A stretch of 64,000 bases of DNA from Protopterus annectens (taxonomy: Eukaryota; Chordata; Ceratodontiformes; Protopteridae), in NCBI RefSeq assembly GCF_019279795.1, contig NC_056727.1, positions 1,204,313,222 to 1,204,377,221 on the forward strand, read 5' to 3'. Shown here piece after piece: positions 1 through 11,752 of this stretch. Within the stretch, counting starts at the first letter, position 1, and each line of letters starts with the position of its first letter. The notes beneath the pieces are model-generated. The model worked only from the letters and a program-made list of their open reading frames with translations, was not told the origin of the DNA and made no database searches. A program made the position numbers and the translations under genes.

Positions 1-942
1 TGTTTAGATGTCACAGACACTTTTCAGGAATACCAATGAAGTGTTAAACAGCATTGTTGATTCCTAAATAAATATATTTATTTCCAGTATGGCCGTATTC
101 CTTGCATGTGTGTACTAAGTTGCTGCAGTCAATTGTTACACTATTTGCAGATGTCCCATGCTGTCACAGCTACTGGGTTCTATTCCCATGCCTGTCAACT
201 AAGGCATGATGGTTGCCTAGTTCACGTACTATACACAAATATGTCTCTTAAGTGTCACGATTTCTTGTAATGTAATTAAAACTGCCTAATCTGTTTGTCA
301 TATGATTACAAGAAAAATGATTACCTGAAATGCAATGTATTACCAAATCGCTTACAGAACACCTTGGTAGTTATAGAAGTCCACATTATGTGACTCTGTT
401 CTGCATAGTTGTGTACCTGCATTTGTTATTGCTTGGCTCATACTGACCTATGCTAACAGACTGAGAGGTATGTACATGCTACATCTGCTATAGGAGAATA
501 GTAGTCACTGTACTCAAAACTGACACTACGCACCTGTAGAAGTATTTATCATCAGTGTTTTCAGGGATATAATCTGCAATGTCACTAATGAAATGTTTTT
601 CTCTCTCTGTCCCTACCCCTTATCTTCATTTATTTATTATTGTTATTTATTATTATGATTTCATATTAACATATTTTGTTTAACTATATTTTGGTAAAAT
701 GTAATTTATTATTATTATGTTTTATTATGATTCAATATTACACTGTTTTGTTGGCCTTATGGTTTAATTCTTACTGGCATGCTGTTAACATACTGACTGT
801 TATGTTACTTAATGTTGTGTTACACATAATGTACATTAATATGTATCTGGATGAATAAATATGATGTTCCATTCTGTTACTACTGACAATGGTTTGGTTA
901 TTACTAACCTTAACTTATTGCTATACCTCATTTACCACAGCT
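1..942. other. AT-rich non-coding DNA, nothing recognised
   Basis: No supported gene or repeat family is visible here. A TATT/TTA-rich low-complexity patch lies near 615-720. Short open frames here are AT-rich and look like chance. Confidence 0.5.
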
Positions 943-1320
943 TGTGATCTGCCTACCTTGCCTCATCCAGCAGTGGCACCAGGTCCCAGCACATCTGGGA
1001 CCCAGACTGGTGATGCCCCCTCTGCTGCCCCTGCACTACCTGCGGTGTTGGGTAGTTCCACCCCATGGGACAGGGATGGACCTCCCTCTGGGAGCTGTGG
1101 TGGAGTGGAAATTGTCACCTGGGCTGAGCTGCCAGTTCTGGTGCTCAGAATTGTATACCATGGGTTTGACCACTACCTGTGCCAGATCAAGGACATGCTG
1201 GCCAACCTGGTGGGGCAGCCTCACCCTGGTGCACAGCCTCCACCACTGCCACCCATGGGGGGATATGAGACATGCTGCTGCCTTGTGGAGACACATGGGA
1301 CTGAGATTCCACAACATCCT
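943..1320 (+). pseudogene. Exon-like open stretch, unknown product
   Basis: A pyrimidine-rich acceptor-like tract ending in ACCACAG sits just before 943. The frame after it stays open for about 125 codons and is GC-richer than its surroundings. The peptide begins CDLPTLPHPAVAPGPSTSG, is rich in Pro, Ser and Gly, and then has a short amphipathic stretch (FDHYLCQIKDMLANLVG). I do not recognise a family. The Pro/Ser-rich linker followed by a helix recalls the C-terminal halves of Myb/SANT-like proteins carried by Harbinger transposons in large-genome vertebrates, but that is a guess. It could also be a single-copy host exon or chance. After about 1330 the frame runs into a minisatellite and an A-tract, so the true end is not defined. 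Confidence 0.2.
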
Positions 1321-1371
1321 TCCTATCCAAGGTGTTCACCCCCATCATGTGTCACACACTGCCCCTGTCTG

Positions 1372-1414
1372 CTGTCTTGTCTGTCTTGTCTGTCTTGTCT
1401 GTCTTGTCTGTCTG
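1372..1414 (+). repeat. 9-bp minisatellite (CTGTCTTGT)
   Basis: Four exact copies of CTGTCTTGT are followed by a partial fifth. The array is short and looks like a slippage product. Confidence 0.9.
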
Positions 1415-2396
1415 CAAATGCATCCTCACCTACCCAGTTTACCACCCCCACACATACCTATGTCTCTTCCCCAATATTCCACTCTCAATTAAAAAAAAAA
1501 AAAAATGGGCACCTGTCCCAAAAAAATCAGCCCATACATAGCTCTTCAATTCGCGCATGTGTCACTGACACACGTAATTTGGTCCTGTTGGCTTGACAAC
1601 ACAGTGATATAGTCTTTATTCTTCTCTCTGGGGGGGTGAGTGTTCAAAGTCATGTACAAATTCTGTCAAAGTGCACAGTTGTTGCTGTACAACAAATGGA
1701 TAACTATGGTTCTTTCTTACACCCTTTCTGAACATCCCCACCTGCCTTTCATTATGTTTTTCCCCTGTTTGCACCCCATTTCACCACTGTCTTCCCATTT
1801 TTCTTTTCTTTATAGTTTTTAGTGCAACGCTGTGCAATACACCCCATCACACAGCTTTGCTCAGCTCAACTAAATGAAGCTATACTGACTATATGTGTTT
1901 TTAAAATTGTAATACACACTTACAAAATAAACGCCTGCACCATATTTTGAACCCTAGACCATGGCACCTGCAGAGCACTGCATTAACCTGCCACACTGCA
2001 CAACTCTTAATTAAAACAGGTGGTTTAAACAAAATGTAGTAATTACCAATTACAGTCATTATGCGTGGTTCAGTAGAACTGCACGTTGCACTGCCCTGTG
2101 CAAACTTGATTAAAAAAGTAATGGAAAAACTGGGAGTGTACCTTAGACTCTGGTGCAATAGTACACCACTAGAAAGCCAAAGATACAATAATGGATGTAA
2201 GTGAGGCCTGTGATAGCAGGCACATGTGCCCTTTTATCAGCAACAAGTGGAAAGACATTAATGGCAAAATACATGTTCAACAAGGACCCTGGTGCAGAAA
2301 TACATCCACATAAAACCATGCACATACTGATGGTTGTAAAAAATGTGTGTCGGAGCCTGTATGTGTGTACACATATCTTGCATACAATCCTCCTGT
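1415..2396. other. Non-coding, nothing recognised
   Basis: Includes an A-tract at 1491-1505. I see no gene, no recognisable repeat family and no convincing splice pair. Confidence 0.4.
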
Positions 2397-2500
2397 AGCA
2401 GTGACTTAGTAGCTCAACCTGTTAAATGTCTTGCACACAGTATATTTTGCCACACACGGTTCTGGGTTCAAATCCAGTGGTGTATAGCAGTGGAATTACA
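2397..2500 (+). repeat. Degenerate tRNA-derived SINE head
   Basis: An A-box-like TAGCTCAACCTG near 2413 is followed by a B-box-like GGTTCAAATCC near 2468. These are the internal RNA polymerase III promoter elements of tRNA-derived SINEs. The spacing is longer than in a type I tRNA and the arms do not fold as a clean cloverleaf, so I call a SINE relic rather than a tRNA gene. Confidence 0.4.
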
Positions 2501-4740
2501 ATATTGTGAAGCCAGCAATTAATGACCAAGTCATGTACTCTTTACCCACACAATGCATTTCAAAATAATGTCTGCTTTTCACTGATGGAAGTTAGAAACA
2601 CACTTTACATATTCCTATAGCAAAAGTATAAATGCATAGAGTGTCATGCCATGCATTAATATGCATTGACAGAAAAATTCAGCTCTGGTACTGCAAATGA
2701 AGGCCACTAATACCACAGTACACCATACAATCCTTTCAAACTCACAGTGTCAATTAGCACAGCTGCGCAACTATCATATACATTTGAAGCACCTGCTTGT
2801 AACAAGGACTGCCCTCATACATCTGCAAATTGCTACCAGACTGCAACACATGGCCTGACAGTCACCCAAATGGTGGACATAGTCTTATATGTATCCCCCA
2901 TGTTGCTCAAGGACACAATAAACATGTAGCCTAGTACTCTGTTAGTGATACTGTTGCCATACTTACCTTAAACACATGCCTTAATTGGACTGGAAAGGGC
3001 ACCCTCACTCTGGCTCTGCCTCTACAACAAGGCTGACACAGCTGCCACAGTTACTCCTACAGCTTGTTGTCCTGCAAAGTGTTCACACTCTCTACCTAGG
3101 CCTATTACCTGCAGCAGCAGCTGCAGCCTGTAGCACACCCCTCTCTGTGTAAAGGTTGCTGCTACAGACCTACCCTCTGCAAAGAAGTAGTCTCTTCACC
3201 CCAGTAATGTCCAGCACAACATATCAGAAAGGGCCCCTAATCTACATGAAGGCTTTATATATCATACTGTAGTTGCATGTGATTGGCTGATGATGGTGCA
3301 AACCAGCCATGTTGGCTGCAATTAGCATTTTAGAACCACAGATTTGTTAAGAGGCAATCACCTGCTAATGAGAATCATGTTAAAAAGGCAAGCAGCTGGC
3401 TATGGGGAACCATTCTGTGTGAGACTTTCCTCACACAGACCATGTGTATGCAAAGTATTAACTATCAGCACATTTCAGCAGTGGAGTACTGCACTCCATC
3501 AGGTATGTAACCATCTTGTTTATATCAGGATGCAAATGTGTGACTATACTTATGAAGAATAGGGATTACAGCATTAAGCCTTTCTTAGAACTGTGATAAT
3601 GACATGTCAATGATCTCCACATTTGTTACACATACAGAGGATGTGCAAGACATCAAGGGTGGAATGTATATTGTCAATGTGGCACACTGGGCTCATGGAA
3701 TTCTCCCTTTACAGTGGTTGTAATAGCACATTGCTATTTGTTTGGCACAGTTGGTTTGACGTATTATCAGGGGGTTGTCCCTTAGGGACACATTACAGTA
3801 GACTCCAGTGTCGGCTGTATGAACATAGAGCAGCATCTGTCATTGCACACATGGGAATATCTGACTATCACTAGTTTCCTACTTGTATCCACACACTTAG
3901 TATGTTTGCACACTGGAATATGACATGTGTGATTAAGCAGTGGATATTGTCAACTATTCTGTCCTTCCCATATCTCTACATAGTGTACTTCCATGTATAT
4001 GATCCTGATATGTCAGGGCGTACATAGTCATACGTGGGTGAACAGTCTGTCTGCTTTTGGGGGGGGTTCACTGTAGTTTGACTGTCATGCTCAGATTTTG
4101 ACCACTATAACAATTAATACAGCATCTACTGTAAATATAAGATATATGGACATACTACCTTGTGGTGGTGGAACATGTGGTGGTACTGACATTACCTCTC
4201 CCTCAACTTTTCACAAGTCTATCAGGTATTGGCCAAGCCTCTGGTACTGCTCCTGCTTAACACGACACTGTTTTGTTATAGATCTAGGTTTACAGCACTG
4301 TAATCCCTAGACTGTCATTCCAGGCCTGCTGCCTGCCTTGCTGTACTGTTGGCATGATTGTCAACTGCACACATATATTATGACTGCACACATGTTAGAC
4401 TCATACCTATGCCTTGTAGGTGTGACCACACTGACAGATGTGACGGAATTGTCAAGACACTACAGAGTGTCATATGAGTCAACTGTGCAGAATCTACACA
4501 CATGCCAACAGTTTACCTCACTGTTGCTGATGAGATTGTAGTGTAATGAGATGTTATGTACAAGTAACTACAGCTGTTAGTGGGAAGAGTACTGTCCTCA
4601 TGTCCTACTATACAAGGTTGGGTTTTAAACAGGTCTGTCACAGTGATGACAGTGTATAGAGCCTTACATATATCACAACATAGTACTGCAGAGTATAATA
4701 GTGCAGGTATTAATGTACTGCTTTTTTCCTTTCTTATTAC
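2501..4740. other. CA/TG-rich non-coding DNA
   Basis: No gene is supported. The text is rich in ACACATG/CATGTGT-type words, like the rest of 1-8.2 kb, which suggests one large or repeatedly sampled parent sequence that I cannot name. Confidence 0.35.
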
Positions 4741-5510
4741 AGGTGATCAGGAGGAGGGCTGGTGCCTGTCCCCTACAAAACCTGATGTCAGTGTCTCCTC
4801 AGACTCTGATGATGATAGTGGCTACAGTGTGGCACAGGTGGGGGATTCAGGATCTGAATTTGTCCCAGAGGTTGACATCCCTCTTCTGCCCTCATTATCA
4901 CCACACATAGGCAGCATTAGTCAGTATGCCTACACATACCCAGTCCCCAGAGGCCCCAGGTATTGGACAGTCAGAAGATGGGGACATTGAACTGGAAAGT
5001 GTGGCAACTGTATATCCAGTGAGTGTAGACACTGGCCATAGCCAGAGAGCTGGTGACGTCCCACACAGGCAGATTGATAGGGGGTTTTGTAGGACACCTG
5101 CTGTCTGTCCACCACCTGTTGTAGGTGTCACATCATGGGTCACTTGGCACATGTTTCAGCCATCATGGAGGCACAGGAATGGTCTGAATGGAACACCAGA
5201 TGTATGCTTAGTGTTATGGATGTAGCACAGTCTGACATCCATAACTGCCTCTACCACAATGGGGACACCCTGGATCAGTTCACTTATGCAGTAGACAGAA
5301 GGTGGGCTGATACAGTGTCTGTCTGGGAATGCACAGCATTTGTGCTGGAACGTGTGGCTGGAGCTGAGTGTTGGACTCGTGGACGTAGGTCAGCAACCCC
5401 ATCTGCTCAGAGTCCACATGGTCATGAACAATCATGCTTCCATAGTGGCAGTACATCCAGCGCTACAGAGGGGAGTGTGCTGTCCACACCATGACTTGGC
5501 AGGCCATGGG
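4741..5510 (+). pseudogene. Exon-like acidic/coiled coding remnant, unknown product
   Basis: A good splice acceptor (TTCTTATTACAG) ends at 4740. The following frame begins GDQEEGWCLSPTKPDV and is acidic and Ser-rich (SSDSDDDSG). The most protein-like text then moves to other frames: SEDGDIELESVATVYPVSV near 4980-5045, then a helix-rich stretch around WNTRCMLSVMDVAQSDIHN near 5190-5250. The frame changes suggest at least two frameshifts in one ancestral coding sequence. The layout (acidic Ser-rich linker, then a helical segment) resembles the C-terminal part of transposon-encoded Myb/SANT-like proteins, but no DNA-binding domain or transposase is visible. The product is unknown. Confidence 0.3.
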
Positions 5511-8241
5511 ATCGTGGCTCTGGGCATTCCTGTGGGGGACACAGTTCCAGCAGACACCAGTCACCATCAGGTACTAGCACCATTTCTGACCTTGGGCATG
5601 GAGGTGCCAGTGCAACTCCTGGCAGAGCCAGTACCTGTGTTTGGGGACAGAGATGGTGAACTGTCAACTCTACCATATACAGTACAAAGCTGTCCAACAT
5701 GCACACATGTAGGGCTAGCACTGAGCTTGACTGTGTGCATGCACACACTCACACACCACTGTCAAATGCAGGTCACCTACAAACACACATGTCACCTTTC
5801 CATGGTCCATCTTCCCTGCTTCTCTTCCTGACTCACACACATGCCTTTCAACCATTTGGGTCAGCCTAGGCCTCCTCCACCCCCACACAACACCCTGTGC
5901 AAGTGAAGATACCTCTGCCACATCCCTGTCATTCTCACCATTGACGCAGGGAAATGAAGCTATGTGTCCAATGGACAGGGTGATTACATTAGTTCACATG
6001 TAGTTGTGTAATGCAATGTTGTTTTGCCATGCCACTTGTAGTGGTTACTGACAGATACTGTATGCTGGCATTTGTCATGAGTACACCACATACTTTTGTG
6101 CACCTTATGTTGTATGATGTTGTAATGGCTGTATAGCTACACAGTAACAGGTGTGTCACAGACCTGTTTCTGTTTCTGTTTCAGGACTCTTTTGGAATAA
6201 CCTGTGGATACACAGCAGCAATACAGCAGCACAGGATGGCATATCAGTACAGCAGAAATATGTCTTCAGCAAGGTACAGCACTATAAATCCATGGCTCCA
6301 TAAGTCCATATGTGTATAACAGGCTAACAAGGACAATGATGGCATTCAACGTACTCATGCATCCCTAATCTGTGAAAAGATCTGCTACCCTTGATAGGTG
6401 TCACCAGGGTTTTGAGAACTAACATCTACAAGCTGTGGTGATGGAGATGACCCCTCTACAAATATCCTGTGTCCAGTACAGACAATAGTCTGAGACTAGT
6501 TATGATTGTCGTGTTCTGTATCCCATTGTGTAACCTGCACATGATGTGTGTCACAGCAGATGTGTGCTTCATATGCATGGTGGGTCTTTTTCATGTAGGG
6601 TGTACAGTCTGTGTTACATACATGTCCCTCCAGCATGTACTATGTATACCACAGTGATGTTGTAGGCATGTAGAACAGGTGAGACATGTGTTAGTCCTGT
6701 CATGGATACACAGGAGGGGTGACAGTGCGATCTGACACCTCTTTGTATGGAACCATACACATCCCCTCCAAAGCATTTAAAAGATAGACTCCACATGTAC
6801 GGTCATTACACAGACTCCAGAGGACATGTTATCTACACTGTGTATTGGTGTACCATGGAACCTGTGTGGCTGCTACAGTTGTACAATATGCCTGTGTAGT
6901 TACATAGCAAGGGTGCCATTGCAGATAATGATAGGTATGACGATTTCCATCTCAAACCTATCTGTATAGATTGTAAAAGAGTGAATGCATCCCCACATCT
7001 TACTGACCAGTGAAAGCCAAAGGCTACATTACTCTCTGTGTCCATAACTTCATGTGTAATGGCTCAAATGTGCGTGATGTGCCGACACTACAATATTTTG
7101 CAGGGGTGGATGATATCCTAAAGGATAGCATTGTACAGTTGTTGGCAGTTAGTCTTTGTCAGTGTCTCAAAGTACAACTGACTGTGTCTTAGGCCATCCT
7201 GGATAACTACTGGTTCTGTGAGGGAGTCTGCAACAGCTCCCAATATGCAATCCCCTGCTAATATACTCAGTCAAATGTCACTGACAGTGGCTGTGACTGG
7301 AAAGAGAGAATAGCTAGAAGGTGTACGTCAATAATAGAGGGCGGTGAACTCCACTGGTGACTGGCATCATTGCAACATAGGTCTCCCAATGCTATCTTCC
7401 CAAAGTATGACTGTCAGACACTTGCCTATCCACCAGCTGACATAACACTCTGTACATAACGTGCACAGTTTCTGTCAAGGCCTGCTGGACTAATATTGTC
7501 AAACACCTTGTCAGGTGATGGTTGTTGGAGTGAGACATATTTCTGACATCCATTGCATAGTGTAACAGTTAATGGGCTCTGCCAATTATAGTTGGTAGGC
7601 ATGATCTGGCCTTGAGCAAAACTAACAGTGTCTGGTCCACTGTCAGTAGGTCTGTGACAGTGTTAGTGGTCATAGCCATGCTAACTCCTATCATGGCATT
7701 TCAGGTGACATGACTCAGAAATCTGGGGCCACCACTTGGCACTACATACTAGTTTTTCTCTGTGCAAATAAGTATTGCAGTTACTTTGAGCATGTTGCAA
7801 GAAGAGAGTCATGCAAGGTGTCTGTACAGAGCACAGACAAACATGTTAGGGAAGTGTAATATGTATGCACTGTGTTGCTTAGTCATTCTGCGACTCACTT
7901 GCCCAAAGGATGGTCCAGGTCCTTACCTACAATGCCCTACAGCAGTGCCATGACATCCCCACATGGGGAACCAATGTACTGCATCATGTGCTTACCAATA
8001 TGGGTGAACACTGCAGTCCTCCAATGTGAGGTCCTCCCTGGTGGGATATGGCCACAGATCAGTCTCCTTAGACATACTAGCATGTACCCCCCTTGCAGAC
8101 AATACAGACATATATGTCAACAAAGCCATTTATTACCTCCTTTGGGATGGTTGACATAGTGTGACTGCACATCCCCATTCAAATGGGACAGGCAAATATG
8201 CAGAGCTCTATGCCCATGCATTTTGTGAGCAGCATTAGAAA
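5511..8241. other. CA/TG-rich non-coding DNA
   Basis: Several open frames of 60-110 codons occur here but overlap one another on both strands and show no motifs. Nothing recognised. Confidence 0.35.
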
Positions 8242-8286
8242 GTACAGTTTTGTACCTACCATAAATGTAGATGTTCGAGTGCTAAT

Positions 8287-8452
8287 ACAGCTGCAGTCAT
8301 AACAGATGGGTTCTCCTGCCATCAGGCGGGTCCTCGTTTGGCCGAATTCCAAAGTCTAGGTCCGGCGTCGGTTGTCGTCGCTTCTTCCCTGACATCAGTG
8401 CGCCAGGGGTATAAAATAACCAGCCGACACCATTTTCTTCAGTTTTTCTTGC
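8287..8452 (+). repeat. Left inverted terminal repeat, DIRS copy 1
   Basis: Nearly identical to the reverse complement of 13633-13799. It carries the same TATA-like motif (GGGGTATAAAATAAC), here pointing rightward into the element. Confidence 0.88.
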
Positions 8453-8635
8453 CCCAGATGTCAGGTGCCCCCAGAAGGAAGGCAATACATAAATTTGTGT
8501 GATAAAGCAATGCAATATAATCAAAATACAGTAGTGCAAGCAAATACATCAAGAATGAATACCCCAATCAGGTAGCATGAGGAGGTGTTAGCCAATAGGC
8601 CTGTCCCAAGATGGGAAGGAGGGAGGGAAACCTGG

Positions 8636-8735
8636 ACTGCAGCTGTATTAGCACTCAAACATCTACATTTATGGTATATACAAAACTGTACTATGTTCAT
8701 CGTGCATACAGCTGCAGTCATAACAGATGGGTAGA
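8636..8735. repeat. Internal complementary region (circle-junction copy), DIRS copy 1
   Basis: The first half is the reverse complement of the outer left end (8242-8296). The second half is the reverse complement of the outer right end (about 13775-13812). They are joined through TGTAC-TAT-GTTC. This is the DIRS signature that templates completion of the ends. Confidence 0.88.
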
Positions 8736-8765
8736 ATCCCAAAGCTAAGAAAGGGGTGGTAGGCA

Positions 8766-10067
8766 TTAGGTGGAACTAGGAGGAGCCAGAATGCCCTGCA
8801 AGACTGCAGTGGCAAATCCCGCTCTAGATTTGGAGTATAATGGAAGGTGGTAGTGCTTGGAGAAGGTATGCACAGAACTCCAAACGGCTGCTTCCAAAAT
8901 ATCTTTGGAAGGAACTCCTCTGAGAAAAGCTGCAGAGGTAGCCGCGGCCCTTGTGGAGTGAGATCGGATGCCTGTAGGTACAGTTTTGCCATGAAAAGAA
9001 TAACAAAAGCGTATGCTGTGGACTATCCACTTTGAAATAGTCTGTTTGGAAATTGGCTTTCCTTGAGCTCCTATAGCATAGGACACAAAGAGCTGATCTG
9101 ATTTCCTGAAAGGCTTTGTTCTGTCCAAATAATAACGCAGTTGTCTGTGGATGTCCAAGGAATATAGTAATCTCTCCCCTTTGTTTTGAGGATTAGGATA
9201 AAAGGTAGGTAAGTGTATAGCCTGATTCAAAGCCACCCTGGATACCACTTTTGGCATAAAGGACGGGTTGGTTCATAAGGAAACTCTGTCGTGATGGAAG
9301 ATGATGAAAGGCTGCACAGCCATGAGAGCTTGTAGTTCCGAGACTCTACGAGCTGAGGTAATAGCCAGAAGGAAAGCTGTTTTCCAGGACAAATATTGCA
9401 AGTCTGATGAGGCAGCTGGCTCAAAGGGAGGCAAGGTCAGTTTTTCCAGAATGAAATTGAGATCCCAAGCAGGTATTGGTTGTTTTCTTGGGGGTCTTAG
9501 ATTCTTAGCCCCTCTGAGGAACTGTCTTAAGAGAGGGTGAGAGAATAAGGGTGGATCAGTGTTGTATTCTGCAGAAATGGCTGAGGCATGGATTTTGATG
9601 GAGGAGAAAGAAAGTCCACTGCTTAGCAGCTCAGCTAGATACTGTAATATTTGACGTAAATTCAGTTTTCCAGGATCCTGGCCCTTTTTCTCATTCCAGA
9701 CACAAAACCGTTTCCATTTTGCGGAGTAAGCTTTTCTGGTAGACGGCCTTCTGGCCTCCAAAATGACATCCTGCACCTCCTTGGAGAGTAGGGTCTGTTG
9801 TGATGCTAAGGAATCTTCCATGCGGCTAGATTGAGTATTTTTAGCTGACTGTAAAGAGTTTTGAAGCTGTGCTGAGTCAGAAGAAGAGGCATTAGAGGCA
9901 GGGTCCATGGTGGGGAATGCGTCAGGCTCCTCAGGAGTGGGTACCAGTGTTGTCTTGGCCAGTCTAGAGCAATGAGAATCATCTTTGGTCTGTCTGCTCT
10001 GGTTTTTAATAGAACTTTGGGCAGCCGAGGAAGAGGTGGGAAGGCATAGACTGTCATTGATGTCCAA
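8766..10067 (-). pseudogene. DIRS tyrosine recombinase region, copy 1
   Basis: Integrase of the lambda-like tyrosine recombinase superfamily, thought to insert the circular DNA of the element. The N-terminal part has the helical core-binding segment (RRPSTRKAYSAKWKRF). The catalytic part shows ARRVSELQAL (first Arg), HSTRAAATSAA (His-x-x-Arg) and HTFSKHYH (the His and nucleophile-Tyr region). Its start overlaps the end of the RT/RNase H frame, as is usual in DIRS. Treated as a fossil; the region is not in one continuous frame. Confidence 0.85.
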
Positions 10068-11752
10068 CTGAAAGAGAGAGCGTCCACTCTCCAGGCCTTT
10101 GGATGAAAAATCCTTGAGCAGAATTTTGTCAATTGGTGATTTTCATGGGAGGCAAAGAGATCTATGTCTGGCCTTCCCCATGCTTGAATTATCTCTGTAA
10201 AAACTTGAGGATGCAACTTCCATTTGTGTGGATCTGTCATATTTCTGCTTAAGTTGTCTGCCAGCGTGTTTTCCTTGCCTGGCAAGTACTGTGCTTGTAG
10301 TTCGATTTGTAAGTCCAGGACCATGTTCCAAAGTGACATGGCCAGTCTGCATAGGGGGTATGAATGGGTTCCTCCCTGTTTGTTTATGTACCACATTACT
10401 GTGGTGTTGTCCGTCCTTATCAATAGTTGACCTGGTTGCAGGAGGTCTTTGAAAGCTATAATAGCATTTATTACTGCTAGCATTTCCTTTTGATTGATGT
10501 GTAGGTGCTTTTCTTTTTGGGACCATTTGCCCTGAATGCACCGATCTGTCAAGTGCACCCCCCAGGCGTAGTCCGAGGCGTCTGTTGTGATGACTTGATT
10601 TGCTTGAGGCTTGCTGAATGGGAGACCTGTGTTTGCTTGGCAAGCTTGAGCCCACCACAGAAATTCCTTTTGAAGACATAGAATTAGTAGTATTATTGTT
10701 TGCAGGCTGTGGCTGTGTTGAGACCATAGGTTTTTCAGGTACCATTGAAGTTTCCTCATATGCAGCTTTGCACATGGGATTAATAAGATGCAAGATGCCA
10801 TGAATCCCAGAGCCTGCAGGATTTTCCTTGCAGTCAGCCTGGTGCAATTTGTTAGTGTTCTGAAGTATTGAGTTAGTTGCCCCTGCTTCTCTGGCGTGAG
10901 GTAGGCCATCTGGGTGTTTGTGTCCAAGTTGGCACCCAGGAAAATTATTTTCCGAGAGGGTATTAGCCTTGATTTCTTTTTGTTGACTGTATATCCCAGA
11001 GAATTCAACAACATTATTACATAAGCCAGATGTTTCAGAAGAATGTGCTTGCTGTCCACTTGGATCAGGCAGTCGTCCAAATAGGGGTATATTTGTATCC
11101 CTTGAAGTCTGCAGTAGGCAATTACTGATGCCAGGCATTTTGTGAATACTCTGGGCGCAGTAGATAAGCCAAAGAGCAACTCAGTGAATTGATAATGGGT
11201 TGAACCTGCAAGAAATCTGAGGTATCTTCTGCAATTTTGTCTGACTGGGACATGCAGGTATGCCTCCTTGAGGTCCAGTGTTACCAGCCAAGACTCCTTG
11301 CCCAGCATGGGAAGAAGCTGCTGTAGAGTGAGCATCTTGAATTTTGGTACGAGTAGAAATGTGTTTAGGATGGATAGGTCCAAAATAGGTCTCCAATCTT
11401 TTCCCTTCCTTGGTACCAGGAATAGTCTGGAATAAAAACCTTGACCTTGTTCATGCGTAGGTACCTCTTGAATAGCTTTCATGTCTATGAGATCTGAAAT
11501 TAGTCTTTGTGCCTCTGCCCTTTGATTGTGTGGCAGGTTTGGCATGCCTCTCATTTTTGGAAGGGTGTGAAAATGGAATCTGTAGCCTCTGTTTATAATG
11601 TCCAGTATCCATTTGTCTTTTGTGACAATATGCCAATTTTTTGAAAATAATGCCAGCTTTCCGCCTAATGGTGCTGCCATTTGAGTCTTGCTTGGCATGC
11701 AAAGGGGAAAGTCATTGGGCTTGCTTTCTGAATGGTTGCGAGTTATCCTCAT
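9806..11752 (-). CDS. DIRS reverse transcriptase / RNase H, copy 1
   Basis: A long open region of about 648 codons. RT motifs include LDLKEAYLHVPV and the catalytic YPYLDDCLIQ. RNase H motifs include TTDASDYAWGVHLTD and RTDNTTVMWYINKQGG. A C-terminal domain (RPDIDLFASHENHQLTKF) matches the segment that follows RNase H in vertebrate DIRS elements, often called DAM-like. The protein would copy the element RNA into DNA. It overlaps gag upstream and the recombinase downstream in other frames. Confidence 0.9.
   Translation of the reverse strand: MRITRNHSESKPNDFPLCMPSKTQMAAPLGGKLALFSKNWHIVTKDKWILDIINRGYRFHFHTLPKMRGMPNLPHNQRAEAQRLISDLIDMKAIQEVPTHEQGQGFYSRLFLVPRKGKDWRPILDLSILNTFLLVPKFKMLTLQQLLPMLGKESWLVTLDLKEAYLHVPVRQNCRRYLRFLAGSTHYQFTELLFGLSTAPRVFTKCLASVIAYCRLQGIQIYPYLDDCLIQVDSKHILLKHLAYVIMLLNSLGYTVNKKKSRLIPSRKIIFLGANLDTNTQMAYLTPEKQGQLTQYFRTLTNCTRLTARKILQALGFMASCILLIPCAKLHMRKLQWYLKNLWSQHSHSLQTIILLILCLQKEFLWWAQACQANTGLPFSKPQANQVITTDASDYAWGVHLTDRCIQGKWSQKEKHLHINQKEMLAVINAIIAFKDLLQPGQLLIRTDNTTVMWYINKQGGTHSYPLCRLAMSLWNMVLDLQIELQAQYLPGKENTLADNLSRNMTDPHKWKLHPQVFTEIIQAWGRPDIDLFASHENHQLTKFCSRIFHPKAWRVDALSFSWTSMTVYAFPPLPRLPKVLLKTRADRPKMILIALDWPRQHWYPLLRSLTHSPPWTLPLMPLLLTQHSFKTLYSQLKILNLAAWKIP

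Noticed and set aside
2400-2490. A tRNA gene
   Set aside because: A- and B-box-like words are present but the spacing is too long and no cloverleaf forms; called a SINE relic.
1-8241. A complete Harbinger or other DNA transposon
   Set aside because: No transposase motif and no terminal inverted repeats were found, so only the weak exon-like stretches are reported.
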